Below are positions 19,164 to 27,205 of a stretch of DNA of 64,000 nucleotides, one piece after another. Source of the stretch: an uncultured Mucilaginibacter sp. (lineage in GTDB: Bacteria > Bacteroidota > Bacteroidia > Sphingobacteriales > Sphingobacteriaceae). The notes beneath the pieces are model-generated. The model made no database searches. It was not told where the DNA came from and was given only the letters and a program-made list of their open reading frames with translations. Each line of letters opens with the position of its first letter. The first letter of the stretch is position 1. The stretch spans positions 1 to 64,000 of the forward strand of contig CAITEP010000031.1 of NCBI GenBank assembly GCA_903891475.1. The letters are read 5' to 3'. The translations under genes were made by a program, and so were the position numbers.

Positions 19164-21890
19164 ATGCATTCAGATAAGGTTTTTACAAAATGGTTTTTCT
19201 TTATTGGTTTGGGCTTATTTTTCTATGGTTGCAAGTTAGCCAGCCAGCATAACAATGGCGATAACAACGAGCAGATTAATATGCATACCGATTATGACGA
19301 TAGCACCCTTACCAACAGTATATTGCCAGTATTAATGCCTTATAACAGGATAATTGATCCGGCAGGTAAAGTAATTACATTTGGTAACCCCGATGAAGAA
19401 AATCATAGCATGGATGTAAAGCTGGTGCCTGGTAGTACTTTATTGGTAATTGAAGATAGGTATGGAATTGCCTTGATTGATACGGTTAAAAAAGCGGTAA
19501 CTGCCAGGTGGGCTTACCGCGATGATAAAAGTTATAAAGGCTTAATGAGTACCTATTCGGGTATAAAGGTTTTTCAAAAAGATAACAAAACCCAGTTTTT
19601 ATGGAGTGCAGCTGGCAGTAAAGGGAGAAATTCTGTTTCCATGGTTTTTCAGGTCGAATGGGATGGGGCTAACCTTAGTATAAAAAACACCTTTAGTTTT
19701 GAGCCCAAGAAACCGTCGCCCTTAGCTTTGCCAAATGATTTGACCATTAACCAAGAAAATGGATCGAACTTTTTATATGTGGTGCTAAATGGGAACGATG
19801 AGCTGGTAAAAATAAATTTAGATAACGGACAAACTGTATGGACCAAGCCTACCGGCGTAGCTCCGTATGGTATAGCTATCGTTCAAAATAAAATTTTTGT
19901 AAGCAATTGGGCAGGCACCCAGCCTACTGATACCATCAATAAGGAAACAGCAGGCATACCATACGGTAAAACCTATATCGACCCTAAAACCGGGGCAACT
20001 AATAATGGAACCGTATCTGTTTTGAGCCCTGAAAATGGTGATTTATTAAAAGAAATTCAAGTTGATTTGCATCCAAACGCGGTAATCAATAGCCCGGATA
20101 ATAAATTTATATATGTGGCCAATGGTAATAGCGACAATGTAAGTGTTATTACTGTTGATGGCTTGCAGAAAATTGGGAACATCCCCGTAAAATTAATGCC
20201 TGGTAATAATAGTTTTATTGGCGATACGCCAAACGCGCTTGCTATTAGTGCGGATGGTGGTACTTTGTATGTTGCCAATGGTTTAGATAACGCAGTGGCG
20301 GTAGTTAAGCTAGGGACTAAAGTATCAAATAAAGGTACCGGAAATTCTGAAGTCTTGGGTTTTATACCAACGGAAGCTTATCCCGGAGGTTTGGCTGTTG
20401 AAGGGAACAATTTGTTTGTTACCAATTTGGAGGGAGAAGGAGCCAGGGTAAGTAGCCTGCAAACAACAAATAAAAGTGCAAAAGCCGATGGTATTCCAAC
20501 TTCGAATGCCTTTAATTCGCATCATCAATTGGCAACTGTATCCATCATTCCAATTCCTGACAAGGCCCAATTGTATAAATATACCGAAAAGGTTAAAAAA
20601 CTAAATTTGGTTTTTAGGGAAACCATCGCGCAACTACTGCCAAGGAAAAACATAGCGCCGCGGCCAGTACCCGAACGTATTGGGGAGCCTTCGGTTTTTA
20701 GCCATGTGCTGTATATTATAAAAGAAAACCGCACCTACGACCAAGTTTTGGGCGATATGCCGGAAGGAAACGGTGAAAAACAACTTTGTGTATATGGCGA
20801 TAGTGTAACGCCCAACCAGCATAAAATTGCTCGTAATTTTTTATTGCTCGATAATTATTACGCTTCCGGCAAATGTTCGGCTGAGGGGCATCAATGGACT
20901 GATGCAGGTATGGTGACCGATTATGTGGAGAAAAGTGTAAGAGCATGGTTTCGAAGTTATCCGCATGTGCAGGAGGACGCATTGGTATATGATCAAAAAG
21001 GGTTTATTTGGAATAATGCTTTGGATCATGGAAAAACTGTAAGGATTTATGGTGAAGCATCTCAACCACATTATGATGAAAGCTTAACTTGGAATGACCT
21101 TTATAATCTCGATAAAAAAGGAAAAAGACTCAATTTTACCAATACCAGTACTATTTCGAGGGTGAGACCAATTTTGTCGCAAAATTATCCGGGATCTGAT
21201 GAATTGAAAATAACTGACCAGTTGAGGGCAAGCGCATTCATCAATGAATTGAAAGATTACGAACGACTGCCTGGCGACCAACTGCCAAATTTGATGGTGA
21301 TGGCCTTATCAACTGATCATACAGAAGGAATTAGACCGGGAATGCCTGTACCGGAATCGATGGTGGCCGACAATGATTTGGCTTTGGGTAGAATGGTGGA
21401 TGCCATGTCAAAAAGCCGCTTTTGGAAGAATACAGCCATTTTTGTAACCGAAGATGATTCGCAAGGTGGTTGGGATCATGTTTCGGCCTACAGAACTACT
21501 GGATATATTATAAGTCCCTATAGCCGCCTAAAACGTACCATCTCCACCAATTATAACCAAACAAGCTTATTAAGAACCATAGAGCAAATTTTGGGTATAC
21601 CCCCGATGAATATTATGGATGCTACTGCCATGCCTATGTTTAATTGTTTTGAAAATAAGCCTGATAATAGCGTTTATGAACACCTAAATAATAAAACCCC
21701 ATTAGATAATGTGACGCCAAAATTAAGTGCCTTAAAGGGAAGTAAACTACATTATGCAAAGCTCTCCTTACGACCGGAATTTGACCATATTGATGGAGGT
21801 AGCGATGATTTGATGAATAGGATACTTTGGTTTGCAGCGAAAGGCGACAAAAAATATCCGGTAAAATATAGTACTAAGGATGTTGATTAA
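19164..21890 (+). CDS. Lipoprotein with YncE-like beta-propeller and phosphoesterase (alkaline-phosphatase-fold) domains
   Basis: A 908 aa two-domain protein. The N-terminus is a lipoprotein signal (hydrophobic residues 10-21, lipobox FFYGC, Cys about 23). Residues about 60-450 form a YVTN/YncE-type beta-propeller: repeated blades such as FLYVVLNGNDELVKINLDNG, KFIYVANGNSDNVSVITVDG and GTLYVANGLDNAVAVVKLG. Residues about 510-860 are a phosphoesterase-family domain of the alkaline phosphatase superfamily: HVLYIIKENRTYDQVLGDMP near the start, CSAEGHQWTDAG, and FVTEDDSQGGWDHVSAYR near the metal-binding end. The enzyme part probably hydrolyses phosphate esters at the cell surface; the actual substrate is unknown. 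Its stop overlaps by 4 bp the stop of the convergent SMR-like gene. Confidence 0.87.
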   Translation: MHSDKVFTKWFFFIGLGLFFYGCKLASQHNNGDNNEQINMHTDYDDSTLTNSILPVLMPYNRIIDPAGKVITFGNPDEENHSMDVKLVPGSTLLVIEDRYGIALIDTVKKAVTARWAYRDDKSYKGLMSTYSGIKVFQKDNKTQFLWSAAGSKGRNSVSMVFQVEWDGANLSIKNTFSFEPKKPSPLALPNDLTINQENGSNFLYVVLNGNDELVKINLDNGQTVWTKPTGVAPYGIAIVQNKIFVSNWAGTQPTDTINKETAGIPYGKTYIDPKTGATNNGTVSVLSPENGDLLKEIQVDLHPNAVINSPDNKFIYVANGNSDNVSVITVDGLQKIGNIPVKLMPGNNSFIGDTPNALAISADGGTLYVANGLDNAVAVVKLGTKVSNKGTGNSEVLGFIPTEAYPGGLAVEGNNLFVTNLEGEGARVSSLQTTNKSAKADGIPTSNAFNSHHQLATVSIIPIPDKAQLYKYTEKVKKLNLVFRETIAQLLPRKNIAPRPVPERIGEPSVFSHVLYIIKENRTYDQVLGDMPEGNGEKQLCVYGDSVTPNQHKIARNFLLLDNYYASGKCSAEGHQWTDAGMVTDYVEKSVRAWFRSYPHVQEDALVYDQKGFIWNNALDHGKTVRIYGEASQPHYDESLTWNDLYNLDKKGKRLNFTNTSTISRVRPILSQNYPGSDELKITDQLRASAFINELKDYERLPGDQLPNLMVMALSTDHTEGIRPGMPVPESMVADNDLALGRMVDAMSKSRFWKNTAIFVTEDDSQGGWDHVSAYRTTGYIISPYSRLKRTISTNYNQTSLLRTIEQILGIPPMNIMDATAMPMFNCFENKPDNSVYEHLNNKTPLDNVTPKLSALKGSKLHYAKLSLRPEFDHIDGGSDDLMNRILWFAAKGDKKYPVKYSTKDVD

Positions 21891-22267
21891 TATTTAGGAT
21901 CGACGGCGTAAATTTTTAAACCAAGAATGCCAACCATAATAAGTGTCATAAAAAACACTTCAATTAGTGAAAGGTGTTGTTTAAAAAATAGTAATTCTGC
22001 TATTTTTATAAATATTAAAGTAGCGGCCGTCCACACTGCAAAAAAAGTAGCTACAGACAATTGCTTCATTGATAGCGACATGAACGCAATATTAGATATA
22101 CCAAAAACGATATAAAGAATAAAAGGTAGCAAAACAGGAAGACCACCATCCCAACGGTAAAAGCTTATTAATTTTAGTGTTTTAAGGTCGCTAAATTTCA
22201 TAAACTTTAAGCAAAACGTCCAAGCGGTTTCGCAAAGTGCAGCACATATAAGGTATAACCAAGCCAA
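21887..22267 (-). CDS. Small multidrug resistance (SMR)-like membrane transporter
   Basis: A 126 aa protein with four predicted membrane helices, of the SMR/DMT type (EmrE and SugE relatives). It keeps the membrane-embedded glutamate near the N-terminus (CETAWTFCLK, Glu13, the position of EmrE Glu14), which carries protons and cations in family members. It is about 15-20 aa longer than usual because of an insertion after helix 1 (SDLKTLKLISFYRWDGG), and the normal AYAxWxG motif is replaced by FFAVWTAAT. Export of small cations is therefore only a guess. It lies 39 bp downstream of the desaturase-like gene on the same strand and may be co-transcribed with it. Confidence 0.75.
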   Translation of the reverse strand: MAWLYLICAALCETAWTFCLKFMKFSDLKTLKLISFYRWDGGLPVLLPFILYIVFGISNIAFMSLSMKQLSVATFFAVWTAATLIFIKIAELLFFKQHLSLIEVFFMTLIMVGILGLKIYAVDPKY

Positions 22268-22306
22268 ATTATCAGTATTGAATTACGAGGCGCAATTTAT
22301 CAATTT

Positions 22307-23236
22307 TTAAGCAACATCGTCAATTAATCTTTCGGGCTCGGGTGCTTGTGTTTTAGCTGGCTTTTTAAAGGGTTCTAAACACAGTTTTATAATATTGGGT
22401 CTGAGATTATAATAAAAGCGAAACCATTTATATTTTAATAACTTTTGCTCGTCGAACCGCTTTACCGAAAAGGCATGTTGCAGGAAATAATCTTTCGGAA
22501 AATCATAATATAGTCCCCAATCTTCACGCCTGTCGCCAGGTTTGTGACCAGGATCATAAATAGTACCAAACATATAATCCCAAAAAGAAAACTTGGTGGA
22601 GAAATTAGCGTGAAAGACTTCTTTGTAGTTTGCATGGTGCCATAAATGTAATTCCGGGCTGTTTAAAAAGTATTTAAACTTCCCTAATTTTACGTCTATG
22701 TTTGCATGTATAAACATACCAAAAGCGGCATCCAGCATGGCTTTTATAGGCACAACAGGGCTGTCGGGACCTAATAATATGATAATTGGTGCAAATTCAA
22801 TGGTTTGATTAATAATGATTTCTACAGCATGAGATCGCGATCCGGCTAAAAAATCGACATATTTGCCTGAATGGTGTGCCTCATGTGTACGCCAAAGAAA
22901 CTTATTAGCATGTTGCCATCTATGGAATAAATAAATATATAAATCGTGCGTAAAAATAAAAAAGAGTACTTGTTCGGTGATTGACCAGCTTTGAAAAAAC
23001 TTAACTCCGTTCCAACCATAATGATGCTGCACAGGAGCAATGATGTAGCTAAAAATAAGAATCTTTAAAAAAAAGCTTTGGATTAAAGTATACCAAACCA
23101 AATCAACCCAAAAACCTTCTCTAAAAAATGGAAGCCCTTTTCTATATGGCGAAATACGCTCCCAAGCAATTACGAAACCCAACCATGCAAATAAAATAAT
23201 GGTAGTAATGGTGGTTGTTTTTTCTAGAGATGTCAT
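22307..23236 (-). CDS. Sterol desaturase / fatty acid hydroxylase family membrane protein
   Basis: A 309 aa membrane di-iron enzyme. Membrane helices are visible at about 10-26, 46-68 and 90-108. The eight-histidine iron-binding pattern of the superfamily is present: HDLYIYLFHRWQH, then HEAHH (both about 113-142) and HLWHHANYKEVFHANFS (about 197-213). Family members hydroxylate or desaturate lipids such as sterols, fatty acids or carotenoids, using O2 and an electron donor. The lipid used here is unknown; acyl chains or sphingolipids are plausible in a Bacteroidota cell. The C-terminus ends in a Lys/Pro/Glu-rich tail. It is probably the first gene of a two-gene unit with the SMR-like gene. 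Confidence 0.88.
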   Translation of the reverse strand: MTSLEKTTTITTIILFAWLGFVIAWERISPYRKGLPFFREGFWVDLVWYTLIQSFFLKILIFSYIIAPVQHHYGWNGVKFFQSWSITEQVLFFIFTHDLYIYLFHRWQHANKFLWRTHEAHHSGKYVDFLAGSRSHAVEIIINQTIEFAPIIILLGPDSPVVPIKAMLDAAFGMFIHANIDVKLGKFKYFLNSPELHLWHHANYKEVFHANFSTKFSFWDYMFGTIYDPGHKPGDRREDWGLYYDFPKDYFLQHAFSVKRFDEQKLLKYKWFRFYYNLRPNIIKLCLEPFKKPAKTQAPEPERLIDDVA

Positions 23237-23365
23237 TTTATTAAACTTTTATCTATTCTGCGCAAAAATGGCTTTTATAATTTTATTTGAGATAAATTTT
23301 TAAAACCCTGACGCTTAATTAACAATTCGAGAGAGATTGCCACGATGGCGAGTCGAAAGAAAGTA

Positions 23366-23402
23366 TCAAAATAAGTCGCTAAATTTAAATTAACGACTTA
23401 TT
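23366..23402 (-). terminator. Terminator of the sugar-acid operon
   Basis: Minus-strand hairpin with 9-bp arms (AATAAGTCG at 23370-23378, CGACTTATT at 23394-23402) starting 16 bp after the NeuB-like stop codon, then a T-rich run (TTATTTTG) on the minus strand. The 15-nt loop itself contains the palindrome ATTTAAAT. Confidence 0.6.
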
Positions 23403-23417
23403 CTGTTAAAGCGGTGC

Positions 23418-24326
23418 TTATTTATATTCAGGGCTAATATTTACCCTTAAGCGTTTCATTGGACCTAGTTCCGATTCGTAAACTCTTTTAATACCATCGC
23501 CGGTAGCAATTTCTACGTCACGGATATCGCGCACTAAGCGTTGGAAACCTTGTGGCTCAACAGAAGCGGCATGGTCTGATCCCCACATGGCTCTGTCGAG
23601 TGTAAAGTGACGCTCAACAAAGGTAGCTCCTAAAGTTACCGCGGCTACAGTGGTAGATAAGCCAGTTTCATGACCTGAATAGCCAATTGGTGCGCCCGGA
23701 TATAATTTGGCGAGTGTTTGTATCATTTTAAGGTTCAACTCCTCTGGCTTGCATGGATAAGCCGAGGTAGAATGCGCGATGCTTAATGGATAATTCTCAT
23801 CAAAATCCTTTACCAAATTTACAGCATCCTCAATTTCTTTACTGGTCGACATGCCTGTAGATAACATCAGAGGACGGCCAGTTGCTAATATTTTTTTAAT
23901 CAAATCGAAATCTGTTAGAGAAGCTGAGGCCAATTTATAAATTGGGGTATCAAATTGCTCCATAAAGTCAACCGCTTCTACGTCCCATACAGATACAAAC
24001 CAATCGATGCCTAAATTTTTGCAATAATTATCGATTTCTGTATATTCTGCAACCCCAAATTCTGTTTTGCGTTTATAGTCAATATAAGAAATTCTACCCC
24101 AGGGGGTATCTCTCATTATTTCCCATTGATCCTTAGGAACGCAAATTTCAGGAGTTCTTTTTTGGAATTTAACTGCTGAAGCTTTGGCTGTAACAGCCTC
24201 ATCAATTAATTTTTTTGCTATATCTAAAGAACCATTATGATTAATGCCAATTTCGGCAATAATGTAACAAGGTTCGCCAGGGCCAATTTTTTTCCCTGTA
24301 TTTAAAGTAATGGTTTCATTAAACAT
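23418..24326 (-). CDS. NeuB-like sialic/nonulosonic acid synthase lacking the SAF domain
   Basis: A 302 aa aldolase-type (TIM-barrel) synthase that would condense phosphoenolpyruvate with an aldose or aldose phosphate to make a 2-keto-3-deoxy sugar acid. Family motifs: IIAEIGINHNGSLDIAKKLI (about 22-41), AVKFQKRTPEI, KLASASLTDFDLI, RPLMLSTGMST, IAHSTSAYPC, IGYSGHETGLSTT, GATFVERHFTLDR and GSDHAASVEPQGF (metal and PEP site). The protein ends at KRLRVNISPEYK, where typical NeuB proteins of about 340-350 aa go on into a C-terminal SAF (antifreeze-like) domain that closes over the partner's active site. The missing domain suggests a different sugar substrate. Its start overlaps the phosphatase gene by 8 bp, so translation is probably coupled. 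Last gene of the operon. Confidence 0.85.
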   Translation of the reverse strand: MFNETITLNTGKKIGPGEPCYIIAEIGINHNGSLDIAKKLIDEAVTAKASAVKFQKRTPEICVPKDQWEIMRDTPWGRISYIDYKRKTEFGVAEYTEIDNYCKNLGIDWFVSVWDVEAVDFMEQFDTPIYKLASASLTDFDLIKKILATGRPLMLSTGMSTSKEIEDAVNLVKDFDENYPLSIAHSTSAYPCKPEELNLKMIQTLAKLYPGAPIGYSGHETGLSTTVAAVTLGATFVERHFTLDRAMWGSDHAASVEPQGFQRLVRDIRDVEIATGDGIKRVYESELGPMKRLRVNISPEYK

Positions 24327-24831
24327 AATACCCTTTTTTTGTTTCTATATGTGTTGAGATAATCAATTCCGCTAGTTCTCTAAAACAGCCTTCACCACCT
24401 TTGGCCGTACAAATAAAATCAACGGTTTCTTTTACAAAGCCTATGGCATCGGCCGGGCAGGCTGTAAAACCGCATAATTTCATAACTTCCAAATCATTAC
24501 AATCATCGCCTATATAGGCAATTTCTTCACCTTTCAGGTTAAGTCGGCTCAAAATTTCCTTTAATACAGTTGGTTTATCTTTGGCGCCCAAATGTAGCTC
24601 AGATATTTTTAATTTTTCGGCTCTTTTTTTAACAGATGGCGAAAATTCACCGGTAATAATTCCGGTATCAATTCCTGCAAGGTTGCGCAAACGCTCAACC
24701 CCCATGCCATCTTTGATATTAAACTTTTTTAAAACCTCCCCATTCTCCCCATAATAAACACCACCATCCGTCAATACACCATCGCAATCAGTAAATAAGA
24801 ATTTTATATGTTGAAGTTTATCAGATGACAT
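24319..24831 (-). CDS. KdsC-like HAD phosphatase (sugar-acid phosphate phosphatase)
   Basis: A 170 aa cytoplasmic HAD superfamily phosphatase of the KdsC type, which removes phosphate from Kdo-8-P or from Kdn/Neu-9-P. All HAD motifs are present: I, FTDCDGVLTDG with nucleophile and acid Asp; II, GIITGE; III, the Lys in LGAKDK; IV, IGDDCNDLEVM. I chose ATG at 24831 (MSSDKLQHIKF). A longer in-frame start at 24897 would add 22 residues unlike the family and overlap the SDR gene. It is followed by the NeuB-like gene with an 8-bp overlap. The pairing of a NeuB-like synthase with this phosphatase suggests that the synthase product is phosphorylated, as in the Kdn-9-P route of Bacteroides; that assignment is inference. 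Confidence 0.85.
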   Translation of the reverse strand: MSSDKLQHIKFLFTDCDGVLTDGGVYYGENGEVLKKFNIKDGMGVERLRNLAGIDTGIITGEFSPSVKKRAEKLKISELHLGAKDKPTVLKEILSRLNLKGEEIAYIGDDCNDLEVMKLCGFTACPADAIGFVKETVDFICTAKGGEGCFRELAELIISTHIETKKGYYV

Positions 24832-24856
24832 GTTATGTATAAATTTTATAATTGGT

Positions 24857-25663
24857 TTAAATGGCTGTCCAGCCGCCATCCACAATGAGGTTCGCACCTG
24901 TCATATAGGCTGAGGCATCACTCGCCAAAAATACTAAAGCTCCTTGATAATCGTCGGGTTGTGCCATCCTGCCAAGCAATGTTTTTTGCGAATAGTTTTG
25001 GATGAAAAATTCATTTTGCCCATTCTCAACCCCACCCGGAGATAGTGTATTTACCCTTACGCCTTTATTACCCCAATAAGCGGCTAAAAACCTAGTAAAA
25101 TTTACCACCGCTCCCTTAGTTACCGGATAAACCGGCGACTTATAAAAAGTTTGCTCGCCACATTCATTGCGGTAAATGGTTTGGTCGGGACCTACAACGC
25201 CATAGGTAGAGGCAATGTTTATAATGCTCCCATTACCTTGATTAGCCATTATAGTACCAAATACCTGTGAAGCCAAAAATACACCTGTAACATTTACATC
25301 TAATGATTTTTTAAAGGCATCCAACGGATAATTTTCAAATGCTGATAGCTCCTTTGCCATGCCCGGATTTTCGAACATATCATTAATAGCTGCATTGTTT
25401 ACCAAAATATCAATGGAGCCATATTTGGCTATGATTTTATCTTTAGCATCATTCAAGGAAGCCTCGATTGTAACATCTACCTTCAAACCAAAATGATTAT
25501 CGCCCAAACCCTGAGCGAAGCCGATAGCAGCACTTTCATTCATATCCGCCACCACCACATTCGCGCCAGCCGAAGCCAAGCACTCACAGTGTTTTTTACC
25601 AATAAGCCCCAAAGCCCCGGTAACGATAGCTGTTTTATTTTTTAACGAGAATAAATTATTCAT
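24857..25663 (-). CDS. Short-chain dehydrogenase/reductase (PtmA-like)
   Basis: A 268 aa NAD(P)-dependent oxidoreductase of the classical SDR family. Visible motifs: cofactor loop TGALGLIGKKH (about 16-26), VADMNES (specificity segment), LVNNAAIND, NIAST with the catalytic Ser, VYPVTKG with catalytic Tyr and Lys (YxxxK), and the family C-terminal DGGWT. The middle and end (NFTRFLAAYWGNKGVRVNTLSPGGV, ENGQNEFF, LLGRMAQPDDYQG) resemble the PtmA-type dehydrogenases of flagellin and nonulosonate glycosylation clusters. Probable role: oxidation or reduction of a sugar hydroxyl in the pathway encoded by this operon. 25 bp upstream of the phosphatase gene; 186 bp of repeat-rich DNA separates it from the aminotransferase gene. 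Confidence 0.88.
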   Translation of the reverse strand: MNNLFSLKNKTAIVTGALGLIGKKHCECLASAGANVVVADMNESAAIGFAQGLGDNHFGLKVDVTIEASLNDAKDKIIAKYGSIDILVNNAAINDMFENPGMAKELSAFENYPLDAFKKSLDVNVTGVFLASQVFGTIMANQGNGSIINIASTYGVVGPDQTIYRNECGEQTFYKSPVYPVTKGAVVNFTRFLAAYWGNKGVRVNTLSPGGVENGQNEFFIQNYSQKTLLGRMAQPDDYQGALVFLASDASAYMTGANLIVDGGWTAI

Positions 25664-25849
25664 CCCTCTTTTTATTCATTTGTCATTAAGTCATTGGTCA
25701 TTTGGTGAGTAGTCATTGGTGAGTGGTCAGTAGTCAATTGTCATTGGTTGTCCAAAGAAACCTACTATTCACAACTTTCCACTTCCTATCCACTTACCCA
25801 ACCACTCACTTACTCACCATTCACCATTCACAATTCACTGCTCACTAAC
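25664..25849. repeat. Degenerate intergenic repeat region inside the sugar-acid operon
   Basis: The left half is built of GTCATTGGTCATT and GGTGAGTAGTC words, the right half of words from the opposite strand (CACTCACTTACTCACC, CACCATTCACC), so the whole is an imperfect inverted arrangement. A 17-nt word AGTAGTCAATTGTCATT (25729-25745) is repeated exactly at 51318-51334 in the metK-typA gap. No ORF is present. It is probably a family of non-coding repeats that folds in RNA and separates the two halves of the operon. Confidence 0.65.
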
Positions 25850-27187
25850 TCACACCGTCTTAGGCTTAATATTATAATTGCTTACCTTGCGGAAAACAGC
25901 TTCCAATACTTCGCCTTTTAAATATTGTTTAATGTTGCCGCTTAAAATAGCTTCTTTTACAATTGGTAATACTTCGCGATAAGTAGCAAGGGTATAGTTA
26001 ATATCTTCATCGCTATGGCTATAGCACATGTTGTGGAAGCCGGCCCAAAGTACGCCTCTTTTTATCATTTCTTGCTGCATCAGGGTTTTTACCTCTAGGC
26101 CATTGCCAGCCTCAGGAGTAAAGGTTACCATCGAGCGGCAATTGTAGCCTACACACCGGGTATAAATATCCATACCAGTTTCAATGGCAATTTGGTTATA
26201 GCCGTCTTTCATCAACGCGCCTTTTTCATCCAGGTATTTAGGCACATTTTTATCAATCAGTTCGTTAATGGTAGCGATACAAGCGGCTAACGAAAGTGCT
26301 TCGCCACCAAAAGTAGTATAGCTAAATACTTCCGAATTAAATAGCTCCATCACATCTGCTCTGCCAGTTAACAAAGCGATTGGCATACCATTAGCGCAAG
26401 CTTTTGAATATACGGCCAAATCGGGTTTTACATCAAAATATTCCTGTGCGCCACCGATGGCAATGCGGAAGCCGGTCCACATTTCATCAAATATTAAAAG
26501 AGTACCGTTTGCTTTACAAACCTCGGCAAGCTCTTTCAGGAAGCCTGGTTTTGGTGCTTCAAAAATAAATGGCTCCAATATCAAGGCCGCAACGGTTTCA
26601 TCCAAAGCAGCTTTGATCGATTCTATATCGTTATACTCAAAAGTATAAGTCATGTTTTGTATGGCTTCCGGAATACCCGCGTTACGACTAGTAATGCCGA
26701 TATACCAATCGTGCCAGCCGTGGTAGCCGCAACAAAATATCTTTTCCCTTTTGGTAAAGGCGCGGGCCACCCTTACAGCTGCCGAACAAACATCGGCACC
26801 AGTTTTTGAAATTTTAACGGCTTCTGCGTTTGGAACAACTTTTTGAATCAATTCTGATAACTCAACCTCTAAAGGGTGCATTAACGAGAAAGTGATACCA
26901 TCTTCCAATTGTTTTTTAATGGCATTATCAACAGCCGGGTAGGCATAACCCAATGAGATTGGACCTATGGCCGAGTTAAAATCAATGTATTCGTTGCCAT
27001 CAACATCCCATACATGCGAGCCTTTTGCTTTTTGTATGTATTTAGGGGCAACACCTTTTGTAAACTGACCCGGGCCTTTCGCAAGGGTTTGGGTAACTGG
27101 TTTTTGTACTTTTAATGCACGCTCGTATAACTCGTTTGATTTGGTTATAACCGGATAATCGGCATTTGATTTTATAGTATTTGGCAT
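25850..27187 (-). CDS. Class-III PLP aminotransferase (glutamate-1-semialdehyde aminomutase-like)
   Basis: A 445 aa PLP-dependent fold-type I enzyme of aminotransferase class III. Motifs: GSHVWDVDGNEYIDFNSAIG, ISKTGADVCSAAVRVARAFT, HGWHDWYIG, ALILEPF, LIFDEMWTGFR (PLP ring Asp), and the Schiff-base lysine in VYSKACANGMPIALLTG. It resembles HemL in layout, but it sits in a sugar operon rather than with heme genes, so it probably aminates a keto group on a sugar intermediate. Such HemL-like aminotransferases recur in bacterial nonulosonate and surface-glycan clusters. The start at 27187 is 18 bp after the transketolase C-terminal gene. Confidence 0.87.
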   Translation of the reverse strand: MPNTIKSNADYPVITKSNELYERALKVQKPVTQTLAKGPGQFTKGVAPKYIQKAKGSHVWDVDGNEYIDFNSAIGPISLGYAYPAVDNAIKKQLEDGITFSLMHPLEVELSELIQKVVPNAEAVKISKTGADVCSAAVRVARAFTKREKIFCCGYHGWHDWYIGITSRNAGIPEAIQNMTYTFEYNDIESIKAALDETVAALILEPFIFEAPKPGFLKELAEVCKANGTLLIFDEMWTGFRIAIGGAQEYFDVKPDLAVYSKACANGMPIALLTGRADVMELFNSEVFSYTTFGGEALSLAACIATINELIDKNVPKYLDEKGALMKDGYNQIAIETGMDIYTRCVGYNCRSMVTFTPEAGNGLEVKTLMQQEMIKRGVLWAGFHNMCYSHSDEDINYTLATYREVLPIVKEAILSGNIKQYLKGEVLEAVFRKVSNYNIKPKTV

Positions 27188-27205
27188 ATCGATTCGATTC
27201 TTAAG

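Noticed and set aside
20325..21281. Overlapping reverse-strand frames within the phosphoesterase lipoprotein gene
   Set aside because: They lie opposite a well-supported protein, overlap each other in different frames and have no family motifs.
23300..23365. tRNA-like segment after the desaturase gene
   Set aside because: No T-loop (GTTCGAAT-type) or cloverleaf could be formed.
24832..24897. Longer phosphatase start at 24897
   Set aside because: It overlaps the SDR gene and adds 22 residues without similarity; ATG at 24831 is at the normal family start.
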